The translations under genes were made by a program, and so were the position numbers. This document shows, one piece after another, positions 52,051-61,038 of a stretch of DNA of 64,000 nt; position 1 is the stretch's first letter; every line of letters starts with the position of its first letter. The notes under the pieces were generated by a model. The model had not been told where the DNA came from and searched no databases. It saw only the letters and a program-made list of their open reading frames with translations. The DNA lies in contig JAMPEB010000011.1 of NCBI GenBank assembly GCA_023665475.1, positions 38,215 to 102,214 on the forward strand, written 5' to 3'. This DNA is from Lachnoclostridium sp. (GTDB taxonomy: Bacteria > Bacillota > Clostridia > Lachnospirales > Lachnospiraceae).

Positions 52051-54132
52051 TTATACCGCATTTTTCAAAAATAAGAGCATTCTCTTCATCAGTGCATCGT
52101 AAGTCATTTTTTCTAGTGCCGCCTTGCGTCCCTTTTCCGCCATCTGCTTTCTTTCTGCATCATGAGACAGATAATAATCCACCTTATCCAGAAAATCCTG
52201 TTTGTCATGAAAAACTACCAGATTTTCCCCTTCCTGCAGTATCTTGCGGATATCTACCGCATCCTCCTGCGGCGGCACATAATTACTCATATAAAATGCA
52301 CCACTCAGCATGGTTTCCCATGCCCTTGCCGCCCCTGTGACATTATAATTATTCCCTAATGTAATTCTTGTGCTCTGCAGTATCTTGGACAGAACTTCAC
52401 CATTCTGCGCAGCGCCCATAGCATATTCCTTATATTTCGGATTCTGAGACCATTCCATTCCCCACAGCTTTATGTTTTTATACCCGGCTTCTATCAACCA
52501 ATCCACAAGCATCTGCCTATAAATTCTTTGATTAAGAGGTGTGTAGACCTCTTGTGCCAGAGCAGTACTGAATGGTTCTGTTTCTTGCATACTCAGTGTT
52601 TGTTTCATATATTCCGTAATAAATTGACACATCTCCTCTTGAGTATATAAAACTTTTCCCTCCGCCAGAACCCATTGACAGTAAGCATTCAACATCGGTC
52701 TCACCAATTCTCTTATTGATTCATCTTCCTCCTCTTCAAACAAGGTTTCTATATATGTATTTGCATCCGCTGCATGGCATACCATACAAATATCCGCTCT
52801 GTATTTTTCCCATTCTGCCTCTGTCAATTCATACGGCTTATAAAGTAATGCATTTGCCACTATCGGCGCATCCATTGTTCTGGAAATCGGATATCCCACA
52901 TCCTTCATCTGCTGCCATGTTATAAAATGATTCATTATAAAATCTTTTTCTGTCAGTTTAGCAGGAGTTTCCTTATCCATTATATGACTCATATCATCCT
53001 GCAGCCATGATATCCATACAATCTCCTTCAACTCCTTTAAAACATTAAACTCAAAGCGAAAATGATCTATACAAAAAATAATATCCGGCTTAAAATCAAC
53101 AACTATCTGAATAACCTGTAGCAATCCCACTCCACTGCATAATCTATTCTTTTCTATACATAATTCGGTCTCTATGTTCTGTTGGTGTAACGCTATTCTG
53201 CAGTCCCTGACATGATATTGAAGCGCTGTAGTAAAACGGCTTGTCAAAAATAGTATTTTAGGAGCGCCATCCTTAATGTGCTTTACGACCTCACTTTTGC
53301 TATTTTTATAGTATTCCAAAGCTTCCACCCGATATCTCTCACATTCTGCCCGATAGTAATTGAAAAAACTGTTTAATTTCTCGGTAAGTACACCCCATGG
53401 GCGAAATTGAGTAGTTCCATCAAGAAATGGCATTTCACAATTTAAGAATGGCTCTTTCAATGCATTTTCATCATTGCAAAAAACAATTCGATTTAATTTT
53501 ATCAGTTCCTCCAAATCCAATAATTGCAATAACAGTTCCCAAGTATCTTCTTGATAAACAAGCAACAACGGGGTCTCCATATCCAACAGCGGTTTTTTTA
53601 TTCTTGTCCTTTGTTCTATCTGCAATATATCTTCCAGCCATAAGATATCTGTAACAAGCCAAGCAGTCTCTTCCCCAACTTCTTCTATAGAAAATTTATA
53701 GCGTTCCATAACATGAAATTGTTTTTCTTTTATATCATAATACCAAATACTTTGTTCCCCTGCAAAAATAGGGCAATAGCGAATCTCTGCGGGCATCTGC
53801 TTGCCATAATAATATTCGTAATTAACCAGCATTTGATAATTTTGCTGATAACGCTGAATCAATTCCTCCTGATAACTATAATAATATACCTCCAAAATCA
53901 AGGTCAATATATCATTATCCCTTGTTTTGTCAAAAAGATTCAAAAATTGACACAATGCGATTTCTTCTCTGCCATTCCTATAATTCATCTTGGCAATTTC
54001 AAAATCAATTTCATTTTTATGATCCGGATAATTTTGTGCGCACTCATTACAAATCCGCATCGCTTCCTCAAAGTTTCCGCTCTCTTCCAAATCAAATGCC
54101 CTGTTGATATCCTGATGTAATTGCTCCATCAT
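52051..54132 (-). CDS. CgeB-type GT-B glycosyltransferase with large N-terminal module
   Basis: Protein of 693 residues. N-terminus TPR-like (EESGNFEEAMRICNECAQNYPDH), then a module at about 80-235 (YYYGKQMPAEIRYC, SIWYYDIKEKQ, PLLLVYQEDTWELLLQLLDL) that matches the 42511-44049 protein. Next is a DUF3880-like half (KILFLTSRFTTALQYHVRDC, DIIFCIDHFRFEF, WLQDDMSHI). The donor half follows (ITLGNNYNVTGAARAWETMLSGAFYMSN and LSHDAERKQMAEKGRKAALEKMTYDALM). A glycosyltransferase by the last two regions; sugar unknown. Confidence 0.75.
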   Translation of the reverse strand: MMEQLHQDINRAFDLEESGNFEEAMRICNECAQNYPDHKNEIDFEIAKMNYRNGREEIALCQFLNLFDKTRDNDILTLILEVYYYSYQEELIQRYQQNYQMLVNYEYYYGKQMPAEIRYCPIFAGEQSIWYYDIKEKQFHVMERYKFSIEEVGEETAWLVTDILWLEDILQIEQRTRIKKPLLDMETPLLLVYQEDTWELLLQLLDLEELIKLNRIVFCNDENALKEPFLNCEMPFLDGTTQFRPWGVLTEKLNSFFNYYRAECERYRVEALEYYKNSKSEVVKHIKDGAPKILFLTSRFTTALQYHVRDCRIALHQQNIETELCIEKNRLCSGVGLLQVIQIVVDFKPDIIFCIDHFRFEFNVLKELKEIVWISWLQDDMSHIMDKETPAKLTEKDFIMNHFITWQQMKDVGYPISRTMDAPIVANALLYKPYELTEAEWEKYRADICMVCHAADANTYIETLFEEEEDESIRELVRPMLNAYCQWVLAEGKVLYTQEEMCQFITEYMKQTLSMQETEPFSTALAQEVYTPLNQRIYRQMLVDWLIEAGYKNIKLWGMEWSQNPKYKEYAMGAAQNGEVLSKILQSTRITLGNNYNVTGAARAWETMLSGAFYMSNYVPPQEDAVDIRKILQEGENLVVFHDKQDFLDKVDYYLSHDAERKQMAEKGRKAALEKMTYDALMKRMLLFLKNAV

Positions 54133-54149
54133 CCGCTTCGTACCTCCAC

Positions 54150-55685
54150 TTAAATATTCAGTAATGTACTTGCATACTTCAACACATTTACCTTCTCAAC
54201 AGATTCTTTATTACCCACGATATTAGCGGCCAATGCCCCCGCAATGTTGCCCATAAAGGTGCCCACCTCCGCAGGCGCGCCCGCTGCCACAGACAATGAT
54301 GCCAATGCGAAGAAAGCGTCCCCCGCTCCGATGGTATCCTTTACTTTCAAGGTAAATGCCGGACAGGGCTTGACTTCATTTCCTTCCACACAGACAGCGC
54401 CTTTCGAGCCTTGCGTCAGCCAGCCATGGCTTCCAAAATGTTCTGCCAGACTTACAAGGGCTTCTTCCTCAGCTTCCCCTTGATGATAGTCGGGAAAAGC
54501 GAGACTTAATTCTTTTTGATCCAACACAAATACATCTGCCCGCCTGTATTTTGTTATAATATTTTTCCCGAAGTTAGAAGAATTTGTCTGACAGTTTAAT
54601 GCCAGAAATTTTGCGTCCTTCTGGATAATCTCCATAACCTCTCTGTCCACCAGTCCATGACCGAAATCGCACAGCACCACTACATCATACTGCCCTATTT
54701 TCTCGCTGAGTCTTTGTTTGAAGGTATCCATGGTCTCCTTATCAATCTTCATGGGGTCCGGAAGATTATTCACCGCAAATATTTTATCGACTTCTTCTCT
54801 CTTCTCATTCACGGACACATAGCGGCTTTTTACAATAGTGGCATATTCCGGACTGTATACCAGATCCAGCCTCATGCTGCCGCTCAAATCATCCAGCATC
54901 CTGCTGTGCAGGGATTCCTCCGTGCCGACTACGCTCATCAGTGTAAGATTATCACTAAAGGAAGCCAAATGGCGCGCTATGGCAAGAGCCCCTCCCAGAT
55001 ACCTTTCTGCGTATTTATATCTGGCAGAATATCCCATGTCCTTGGACATCATTCCCTGAACCCTGCAGTAAATGTACTCGTCAATAATGACATCGCCCAC
55101 TACCAATACCTTAAGTTCTTTCATGGCTTCCGCATAATTTTTGATATCCTCCATGCCATACTTTCTGTGAAATTGTTCCATATATTCCTTCACTTCACCG
55201 CTCAGTGCAGGCAGTGCATGATTAATTAACTTCGTGGAACTGAACACCTGTCCGCTTGTATAAGCAACTTCTCCACCGTGTTCCTGAACCAATCTGACCT
55301 CTTCACCAATCATTCCGGTCAGGTCATTTTCCGCCTTGGCATACTCCTGTCCCTTGACATACAAATCCGGCTCTACCGCCTCAATCACATCATCCGCCGT
55401 AAATCCTTCCGACAACATGACATAATCGATACAACCGATTGCCGCCAGAAATTTCAGGCGCATTTCATCGTCAAAATAAGGTCTGCCGGGACCTTTTCTG
55501 ACATATTTTGCAGCAGTGACGGACACCACCAGAATGTCCCCCATATTCTTTGCCTGTTCAAAATAAATAATATGTCCGGGATGAACCAAGTCAAATACGC
55601 CATGGCAAAGGACAACGGTCCTTTTTAGGGTTTTGAATTCTTGTCTGATAGATTTAAACTGCTCTTTGGTAACAATCTTATTCAT
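54150..55685 (-). CDS. hldE: bifunctional heptose-1-phosphate nucleotidyltransferase / heptose-7-phosphate kinase, reversed order
   Basis: About 511 residues. The N-terminal cytidylyltransferase-like domain comes first (VVLCHGVFDLVHPGHIIYFEQAK; HxGH motif) and the PfkB-type kinase second (about 195-510; LVVGDVIIDEYIY, DTIGAGDAFFALASL with the catalytic GAGD). E. coli HldE has the opposite order, kinase then transferase. With gmhA and gmhB at 40-41 kb it completes the route to a nucleotide-activated heptose. ATG 55685 has AAGAGGA upstream and is preferred over the TTG at 55706. Other sugar kinase/cytidylyltransferase roles are possible but less likely. Confidence 0.82.
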   Translation of the reverse strand: MNKIVTKEQFKSIRQEFKTLKRTVVLCHGVFDLVHPGHIIYFEQAKNMGDILVVSVTAAKYVRKGPGRPYFDDEMRLKFLAAIGCIDYVMLSEGFTADDVIEAVEPDLYVKGQEYAKAENDLTGMIGEEVRLVQEHGGEVAYTSGQVFSSTKLINHALPALSGEVKEYMEQFHRKYGMEDIKNYAEAMKELKVLVVGDVIIDEYIYCRVQGMMSKDMGYSARYKYAERYLGGALAIARHLASFSDNLTLMSVVGTEESLHSRMLDDLSGSMRLDLVYSPEYATIVKSRYVSVNEKREEVDKIFAVNNLPDPMKIDKETMDTFKQRLSEKIGQYDVVVLCDFGHGLVDREVMEIIQKDAKFLALNCQTNSSNFGKNIITKYRRADVFVLDQKELSLAFPDYHQGEAEEEALVSLAEHFGSHGWLTQGSKGAVCVEGNEVKPCPAFTLKVKDTIGAGDAFFALASLSVAAGAPAEVGTFMGNIAGALAANIVGNKESVEKVNVLKYASTLLNI

Positions 55686-55752
55686 GGCATATCCTCTCTT
55701 GCCCAATTCTCTACACTTCTGAATATTCTATTTGCACCTACTAACACATCCA

Positions 55753-56925
55753 TTATAAATTAGAGACAAATTGTTTAATGCGCGCCAAGCCTTCCACAAT
55801 TTTCTCTTCGTCTGTTGCATAACACAGACGGATATGCCCTCTGCCCGCCATGCCAAAATCTTGTCCGGCCACTACTCCGACTTTAGCTTCTTCAAGCAGG
55901 CGTTTAGCAAATTCCGTGTCTGTCAATCCTGTCTTTTCTATATTGGGAAATACATAAAATGCACCTTGGGGTTCTTGACAATGGATACCATCTATGCGAT
56001 TCAATCCATCAACCAATAGTTTTCTTCTTCGATTATATGTTTCTTTCATCTTTAAAACGGCATCCTGCGGACCCAGCAAGGCTTCTATTCCTGCATACTG
56101 AATAAATGAAGGTGCACATGAACACAAGGTTTCCAGAAGCAATGACATTTTACTCACAAGTGCCTTGGGCGCTATAGCATACCCTAATCTCCATCCTGTC
56201 ATCGCATATGACTTTGAAAAGCCATCCACCACCAAAATATGCTCTTTACACTCATCTGCTATAGAAACCGAATAATTTTTTTCATCCCTATAATTCAACC
56301 ATCTATATATTTCATCCGTAATCACATAGATATCTCTCTCATAGCAAATACGCGCAATTTCCCGCATTTCCTCAGGCAGCATAACCGAACCGGTAGGATT
56401 GTGAGGCGAATTCAATAATACAATTCTCGTCTTATCAGTAATCCTTTTAAGAACATCCTCTGGCTGCATCCGAAATTCATGTTCCGGTCGAAGCGGTACA
56501 AATACCGGATTCACATTACAATATTTAGCAACGGAAATGTATGTAGAAAAGCAAGGGTCGGGTAAAATAATTTCTTCACCCGAATTCATGATGCAAGCCA
56601 CCATAAAATAAATTAAAATATTAGCTCCCGGTGAGACTAAAATTTGTTCCATGTTCGGAACAAAACCTCGGATTTCTTGATTCTTGCTTTGAATTACCTC
56701 TCTAAGGGCATACTCTCCAATAGCCGGAGAATAATGGGTTTTCCCCTCTTTGATAGCTTTGATGCCTGCGTCTGCCACATTGACTGGAGTATCAAAATCA
56801 GGGTCACCTATCTCAAAATGAATCACACTTTCTCCTTCTCGTTCTAATTCTTTAATCCTTGACAATATTTGAAACATAGGCTGCCCAAACAGTCTTTCGG
56901 ATGCATCTGATAATCTCTGATTCAT
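55753..56925 (-). CDS. class I/II PLP aminotransferase (aspartate aminotransferase-like)
   Basis: About 390 residues. HFEIGDPDFDTP, YSPAIGEYALREVI, VSPGANILIYF, NSPHNPTGSVM, VITDEIYRWLNY and the PLP lysine in VDGFSKSYAMTGWRLGYAI are all present, as is the C-terminal Arg region HIRLCYATDEE. The substrate is an amino/keto acid rather than a sugar. In a glycan locus it could make an amino-acid substituent or supply nitrogen. ATG 56925 has GAGGTG six bases upstream; the TTG at 56943 is less likely. Confidence 0.85.
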   Translation of the reverse strand: MNQRLSDASERLFGQPMFQILSRIKELEREGESVIHFEIGDPDFDTPVNVADAGIKAIKEGKTHYSPAIGEYALREVIQSKNQEIRGFVPNMEQILVSPGANILIYFMVACIMNSGEEIILPDPCFSTYISVAKYCNVNPVFVPLRPEHEFRMQPEDVLKRITDKTRIVLLNSPHNPTGSVMLPEEMREIARICYERDIYVITDEIYRWLNYRDEKNYSVSIADECKEHILVVDGFSKSYAMTGWRLGYAIAPKALVSKMSLLLETLCSCAPSFIQYAGIEALLGPQDAVLKMKETYNRRRKLLVDGLNRIDGIHCQEPQGAFYVFPNIEKTGLTDTEFAKRLLEEAKVGVVAGQDFGMAGRGHIRLCYATDEEKIVEGLARIKQFVSNL

Positions 56926-56966
56926 TTCTTTCACCTCACCCAATGATTAGATAAATTTATACCTAA

Positions 56967-56995
56967 ATTATAGCAACAAATTTATTACTGGTCAA
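56967..56995 (-). promoter_or_regulatory. sigma-70-type promoter for the aminotransferase and downstream genes
   Basis: Minus strand TTGACC, 17 bases, TATAAT; predicted start near 56960, about 35 bases before the ATG at 56925. It lies in the divergent gap with the plus-strand glycosyltransferase and probably drives genes towards 46 kb. For the plus strand a TAAAAT near 57012 has no good -35. Confidence 0.8.
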
Positions 56996-57064
56996 TAACA
57001 ACGATTCATGGTAAAATTAGGTTGTTAGCGTCTCAACTTTTATTACTTCAACCCGGAGGATGCA

Positions 57065-58240
57065 ATGACTATTTTATTTTACCGCTATGGCAATATCTGT
57101 GAACCAGATTTAATAAATGCTTTCCAAAATTTTGGTATTACCGTGGAGGAGGAAACTACTGAAATGTCTGACAAAAACCTCTCTCCCGCTAAATGCGTGG
57201 AACTGATGAGCCATTCTCTTGAAGCCTTACACCCACTCTTTGTCTTCAGCGTCAACTTTTTTCCTGCGATTGCAGAGGTATGTTACCTTTACAAAGTGCT
57301 TTACTTGTGCTGGACTGTTGATTCTCCCGTACCCGAACTGTTTTCTAAGTCCATCCTGCATGACACCAACCGCATTTTTCTTTTTGACAGAGCGCAATAT
57401 GATGATTTTGCCCCTTTCAATCCTAACTGTATTTTTCATCTACCATTGGCATCCTGCACGGAACGCTTTGACAAAGTTACCTCATCCATTTCCGATCCGG
57501 ATCGTACCAAATACAGTAGCGATATCTCCTTTGTAGGTTCCCTATATACGGAGAAAAACCGCCTGCACTGCCTATCGGCTCTTCCCGATTATATCTCTGG
57601 CTATATAAACGGCATTGTGGAAGCATCTCTAAAGGTCTACGGCTACAACTTTATGGAAGACATTCTCACCGATGATGTCGTTAACAGTATCCGTACTGCA
57701 GATTCTTCCTTTTTTTCCTTAGAAAATACAGTTGCTGCGCCGGAGCGCTATGTCGCTGCCCATGAATATATCGGCATTCAGGCTGCCGAAACGGAACGCA
57801 TCCGCACTTTAAACAAATTGGCAGAACATTTCCCGGTGGATCTCTATACCAGAAGCGATTCTTCTCCTCTGAAGGGTGTCCGCGTCCACGACGGCATCCG
57901 GACTCTTACGGAAATGCCCAAGGTATTTCACTTGAGCAAAATCAATCTCAATATGACCATCCGTCCCATCCAGACCGGTCTGCCCCTGCGCATCTTTGAC
58001 ATTCTCGGATGCGGCGGTTTCCTCATGACTAACTATCAGCAGGAACTGACAGATCTCTTTGAGATTGGCGTAGACTTGGAAGCCTATGCAAGCCTTGAGG
58101 AGTTAGTGGATAAGTGCTCTTATTACCTAACTCATGACAAGGAGCGGCAAGCCATTGCGGCAAACGGGTATCAAAAAGTAAAAGAAGAACACACTTATCA
58201 AAAACGCCTAACCGAAATGCTGCGAAGAGTTTCCGGTTAA
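57065..58240 (+). CDS. CgeB-type glycosyltransferase, the only large plus-strand gene
   Basis: Protein of 391 residues, paralogue of the genes at 59881 and 62629. Shared core: FSVNFFPAIAEVC, LCWTVDSPVPELFS, SFVGSLYTEKN, a donor region KINLNMTIRPIQTGLPLRIFDILGCGGFLMTNY, and a C-terminal YYLTHDKERQAIAANGYQKVKEEHTY. It is inverted relative to the whole island and meets a Maf gene tail to tail with 12 bases between. The ribosome-binding site is GGAGG. Likely extends a glycan begun by a Maf protein; donor unknown. Confidence 0.8.
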   Translation: MTILFYRYGNICEPDLINAFQNFGITVEEETTEMSDKNLSPAKCVELMSHSLEALHPLFVFSVNFFPAIAEVCYLYKVLYLCWTVDSPVPELFSKSILHDTNRIFLFDRAQYDDFAPFNPNCIFHLPLASCTERFDKVTSSISDPDRTKYSSDISFVGSLYTEKNRLHCLSALPDYISGYINGIVEASLKVYGYNFMEDILTDDVVNSIRTADSSFFSLENTVAAPERYVAAHEYIGIQAAETERIRTLNKLAEHFPVDLYTRSDSSPLKGVRVHDGIRTLTEMPKVFHLSKINLNMTIRPIQTGLPLRIFDILGCGGFLMTNYQQELTDLFEIGVDLEAYASLEELVDKCSYYLTHDKERQAIAANGYQKVKEEHTYQKRLTEMLRRVSG

Positions 58241-58252
58241 ACCACCCCATTC

Positions 58253-59788
58253 CTATCTGTCATAAACGGACTGGGCGCCTATTATTTTAGCGCCACAGCT
58301 CGATAAATTATAAAACTCTACTTGTGGGTATTCTTTTATCTTATCCTCAATCCATTTGCGGAAGCCTATGAGGGCATAATCTGCATATACAATATTTCCA
58401 TCCACCGCCTCTATCGGCTGCAATCCGGATATATCCGTCTCCCTGCTGTCCATAGTTCCATTGGCATAAGACTTTCTTCCCGGATAAGATAAATCTGCTC
58501 CCGCAAAATAGACCACTTTGGCTCCTAACTGCAAAACAATATCCAAGCATAATGTCAAAACCGAACCACCCGTTTCATAGAGTCTGCATCCTAATTTTTT
58601 TGCACATTTTTCAGCATCTCCATAGTCCTTTTGATAGGCAATGTATTTTTCTCCGCCATAACTTGCCGCCATTTCCCAATATGCCGTGGAATCCACAATC
58701 AAAGGAACTTCTTCATTATCTACTCCGACAAGTTGTCCTAAAGTGATTTCATGAGCATCCATAGTCACCGCATAGTCCGGCACAATACCTTCATAAAGGA
58801 GCTTCTTCCATACTCTGGCAACTGCCATTATAACCTTTTCGCAAGAAACCTTCTTTAAAAAATCCAGATTGTCATCCAAAGACGGTCCTGCAGCTACCAA
58901 TACAACTTCCCTTCCATAAATCATCTTTTCTATTTCATCCACAAGGTGATTACAATATTTTTGATTACTTCTAAAGTTGACAGCCAAAGCAGACCTTACG
59001 CTTATCACATCGTTCCAGCTCAAAAAAAGCCTGTTGATCCGTTCCTTCAATTGCTTCTCTTGAATTTTTTTGACAGACGGAAAATGCAATAAGATTCCCC
59101 GTTCCTGCTTTGACAAATACCTCAAAAATTTTTCGCCTGTTTTGTCCACAACATAAGAAAGGCGTTCTCTCGGAATATTATCCAAAATGCCACATTCTGC
59201 CGCCAATTCAAATATTTCTTCATCCTCATCAAAAATGGTAATTGAAATTGCGCCCTTTGCAGCTTCATATAATCTTACCACATGATATCCCAGCCCAATT
59301 CCCCAAACAGCATAATTTTCCTTATCCGATTCAAAGCAATGTTCCACAAGATATCTGGCTTCCTCCATAGGATTACAATTTCCATGGAGATAAAGATTTG
59401 TAGGAATATGCCGTACAGTCAAATAACCGGAGGAAGTACTTTCCAAACAGTAATTTCCCCGAATATCCGGCTCCATAGGAATAACCATACCTTTTACCAG
59501 AGGCAATAATGCTTCTTCCAACAAATCCGCCAACAGGAGCATATCTGTTCTCTCCAAAGCCTGCATCATCTGATTGAAAAGCTCCCTTGAAAAATGTTCT
59601 TCCTGCGAATTCTGCTCTGCAAAAATTTGAATGCTGATATCAGAATCTTCCTGCATCATTTGCAACAGTCCGTTAAAACGCATACTGCCTTCCGCATAAT
59701 CCTGAATTCGCAAGTAATATATCGTTTCCTGAATCTGTGTAATCATTCTGGCATTTTTTAACCGCATAAGCTCTTTTCTTTCATCCAT
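58253..59788 (-). CDS. motility-associated (Maf/DUF115) flagellin glycosyltransferase
   Basis: Protein of 511 residues in the Maf layout: N-terminal domain (1-110), a linker Rossmann region (WGIGLGYHVVRLYEA) and the DUF115 transferase core with VLVAAGPSLDDNLDFLKK near residue 300, VTMDAHEITLGQL, YETGGSVLTLCLDIVLQLGAKVVYFAGADLSYP. Maf proteins transfer nonulosonic acids (pseudaminic or legionaminic) from CMP to Ser/Thr of flagellin in the cytoplasm before export. With legF in the island, CMP-legionaminate is the expected donor for one or both Maf proteins. Confidence 0.88.
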   Translation of the reverse strand: MDERKELMRLKNARMITQIQETIYYLRIQDYAEGSMRFNGLLQMMQEDSDISIQIFAEQNSQEEHFSRELFNQMMQALERTDMLLLADLLEEALLPLVKGMVIPMEPDIRGNYCLESTSSGYLTVRHIPTNLYLHGNCNPMEEARYLVEHCFESDKENYAVWGIGLGYHVVRLYEAAKGAISITIFDEDEEIFELAAECGILDNIPRERLSYVVDKTGEKFLRYLSKQERGILLHFPSVKKIQEKQLKERINRLFLSWNDVISVRSALAVNFRSNQKYCNHLVDEIEKMIYGREVVLVAAGPSLDDNLDFLKKVSCEKVIMAVARVWKKLLYEGIVPDYAVTMDAHEITLGQLVGVDNEEVPLIVDSTAYWEMAASYGGEKYIAYQKDYGDAEKCAKKLGCRLYETGGSVLTLCLDIVLQLGAKVVYFAGADLSYPGRKSYANGTMDSRETDISGLQPIEAVDGNIVYADYALIGFRKWIEDKIKEYPQVEFYNLSSCGAKIIGAQSVYDR

Positions 59789-59880
59789 AAGTTTCCTCTC
59801 TCTATCAGGATGAACCCTCCATTGTCGACTTTATATGATTACTTGCATGATAAAGTATCAGGGCATCTCGGAAAACCAAT

Positions 59881-61038
59881 TTATATTTTTGCCACAGTCA
59901 ATATCTCTTTTAATCTGTCCTGTATACTATGCTCTTTCAGTGTTTTTTCCCTTCCTCTTTGTGCTATGTCGGTTCTTAAATCCTCATGGCGCAAGTAAAA
60001 ATCCGCCTTTTCTATAGCATCTCCCATATTTTCATAAATCACCATTTCTCTCTCGTTTTCATAGAGTTCCTGCAATTCCTCCTGATAATTGGAAAGCAAA
60101 AATCCGCCGGCGCCCATAATATCAAAAGCCCGCAATGGAATCCCACTTTGAATAATACGCAGGGAAGGATTCAAATTAATTTTTGAACAGGCAAAAACCA
60201 ACGGCATCTGGGACACATAATCCACGCTGCCACACTGCTGAATCCCTTGCAGCAGATCATTCTTTTCATAACAATAAACCTTTGTATCAAATCTTTTTCC
60301 ACACAGATTTAACAAAATAAGCCTTTCACGCCGGGTAATCTCGCTTGCCATGGCAAAGTTCAACGCCTCTTTGCTCAGGCGAAATTTTGTATCCGGTTGT
60401 TTCAAAAGATATTGCTGATTAATATCTTCCAGCAATTTATCAGTAAGAAGTTCATCCAACATATAGTATCCATATACTTTGGATTGAGCGCTCATCAATG
60501 CGGTCAAATACCCCTGCGTATATTCTTCCATGGGAGCCAGAATACTTTGTATCTTTGATTCATATAAATTTCCTACAAAGGATATTTCCGCCTGATATCT
60601 TTTAAAAACTTCGGCAGAAACAACCAGATTTTTTAATCTTGTGCAATTAATCCCCAAGGGCAGATGCCATACTGTATCAAACCCCATTTTCCTGTATCTT
60701 TCAAATTGCATACGATCAAAAAAGAATACATAATTTACGGAATTGCCAAGGCTTTCTTCCAGATGTTCTACATTGAGCGGAGCATCATAACACCATGCAA
60801 GATATTTCATGCCCTTTTTCTGACAGACCTTGGACAACATAGGCCAGAAGTTTATGCTGAAAAGCGCATCATATTGGAAATTATCTACCGTATGATAAAA
60901 CCATTTTTCAAATTCTTCATCTAAATTCTTGTCCCTAAATTTCCACTCAAAGACATCATAGGTAATACTTTTCTCCCTACAGATTTCATAAATATCATGT
61001 TGAAGGTAAGAGGCCCATTCATATATTAATAATTTCAT
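59881..61038 (-). CDS. CgeB-type glycosyltransferase
   Basis: Protein of 385 residues with KLLIYEWASYLQHDIYEICRE, LFSINFWPMLSKVCQ, AWCYDAPLNVEHL, ISFVGNLYESK, and donor region KINLNPSLRIIQSGIPLRAFDIMGAGGFLLSNY, then YLRHEDLRTDIAQRGREKTLKEH. It starts directly after the Maf stop (TAA then ATG, no gap), so the two are co-translated and may act in sequence on flagellin. Confidence 0.8.
   Translation of the reverse strand: MKLLIYEWASYLQHDIYEICREKSITYDVFEWKFRDKNLDEEFEKWFYHTVDNFQYDALFSINFWPMLSKVCQKKGMKYLAWCYDAPLNVEHLEESLGNSVNYVFFFDRMQFERYRKMGFDTVWHLPLGINCTRLKNLVVSAEVFKRYQAEISFVGNLYESKIQSILAPMEEYTQGYLTALMSAQSKVYGYYMLDELLTDKLLEDINQQYLLKQPDTKFRLSKEALNFAMASEITRRERLILLNLCGKRFDTKVYCYEKNDLLQGIQQCGSVDYVSQMPLVFACSKINLNPSLRIIQSGIPLRAFDIMGAGGFLLSNYQEELQELYENEREMVIYENMGDAIEKADFYLRHEDLRTDIAQRGREKTLKEHSIQDRLKEILTVAKI

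Noticed and set aside
57065..58240. The inverted glycosyltransferase gene as evidence of a phase-variable invertible segment
   Set aside because: No invertase gene and no matching inverted repeats were found at its borders; kept only as a hypothesis about paralogue recombination.
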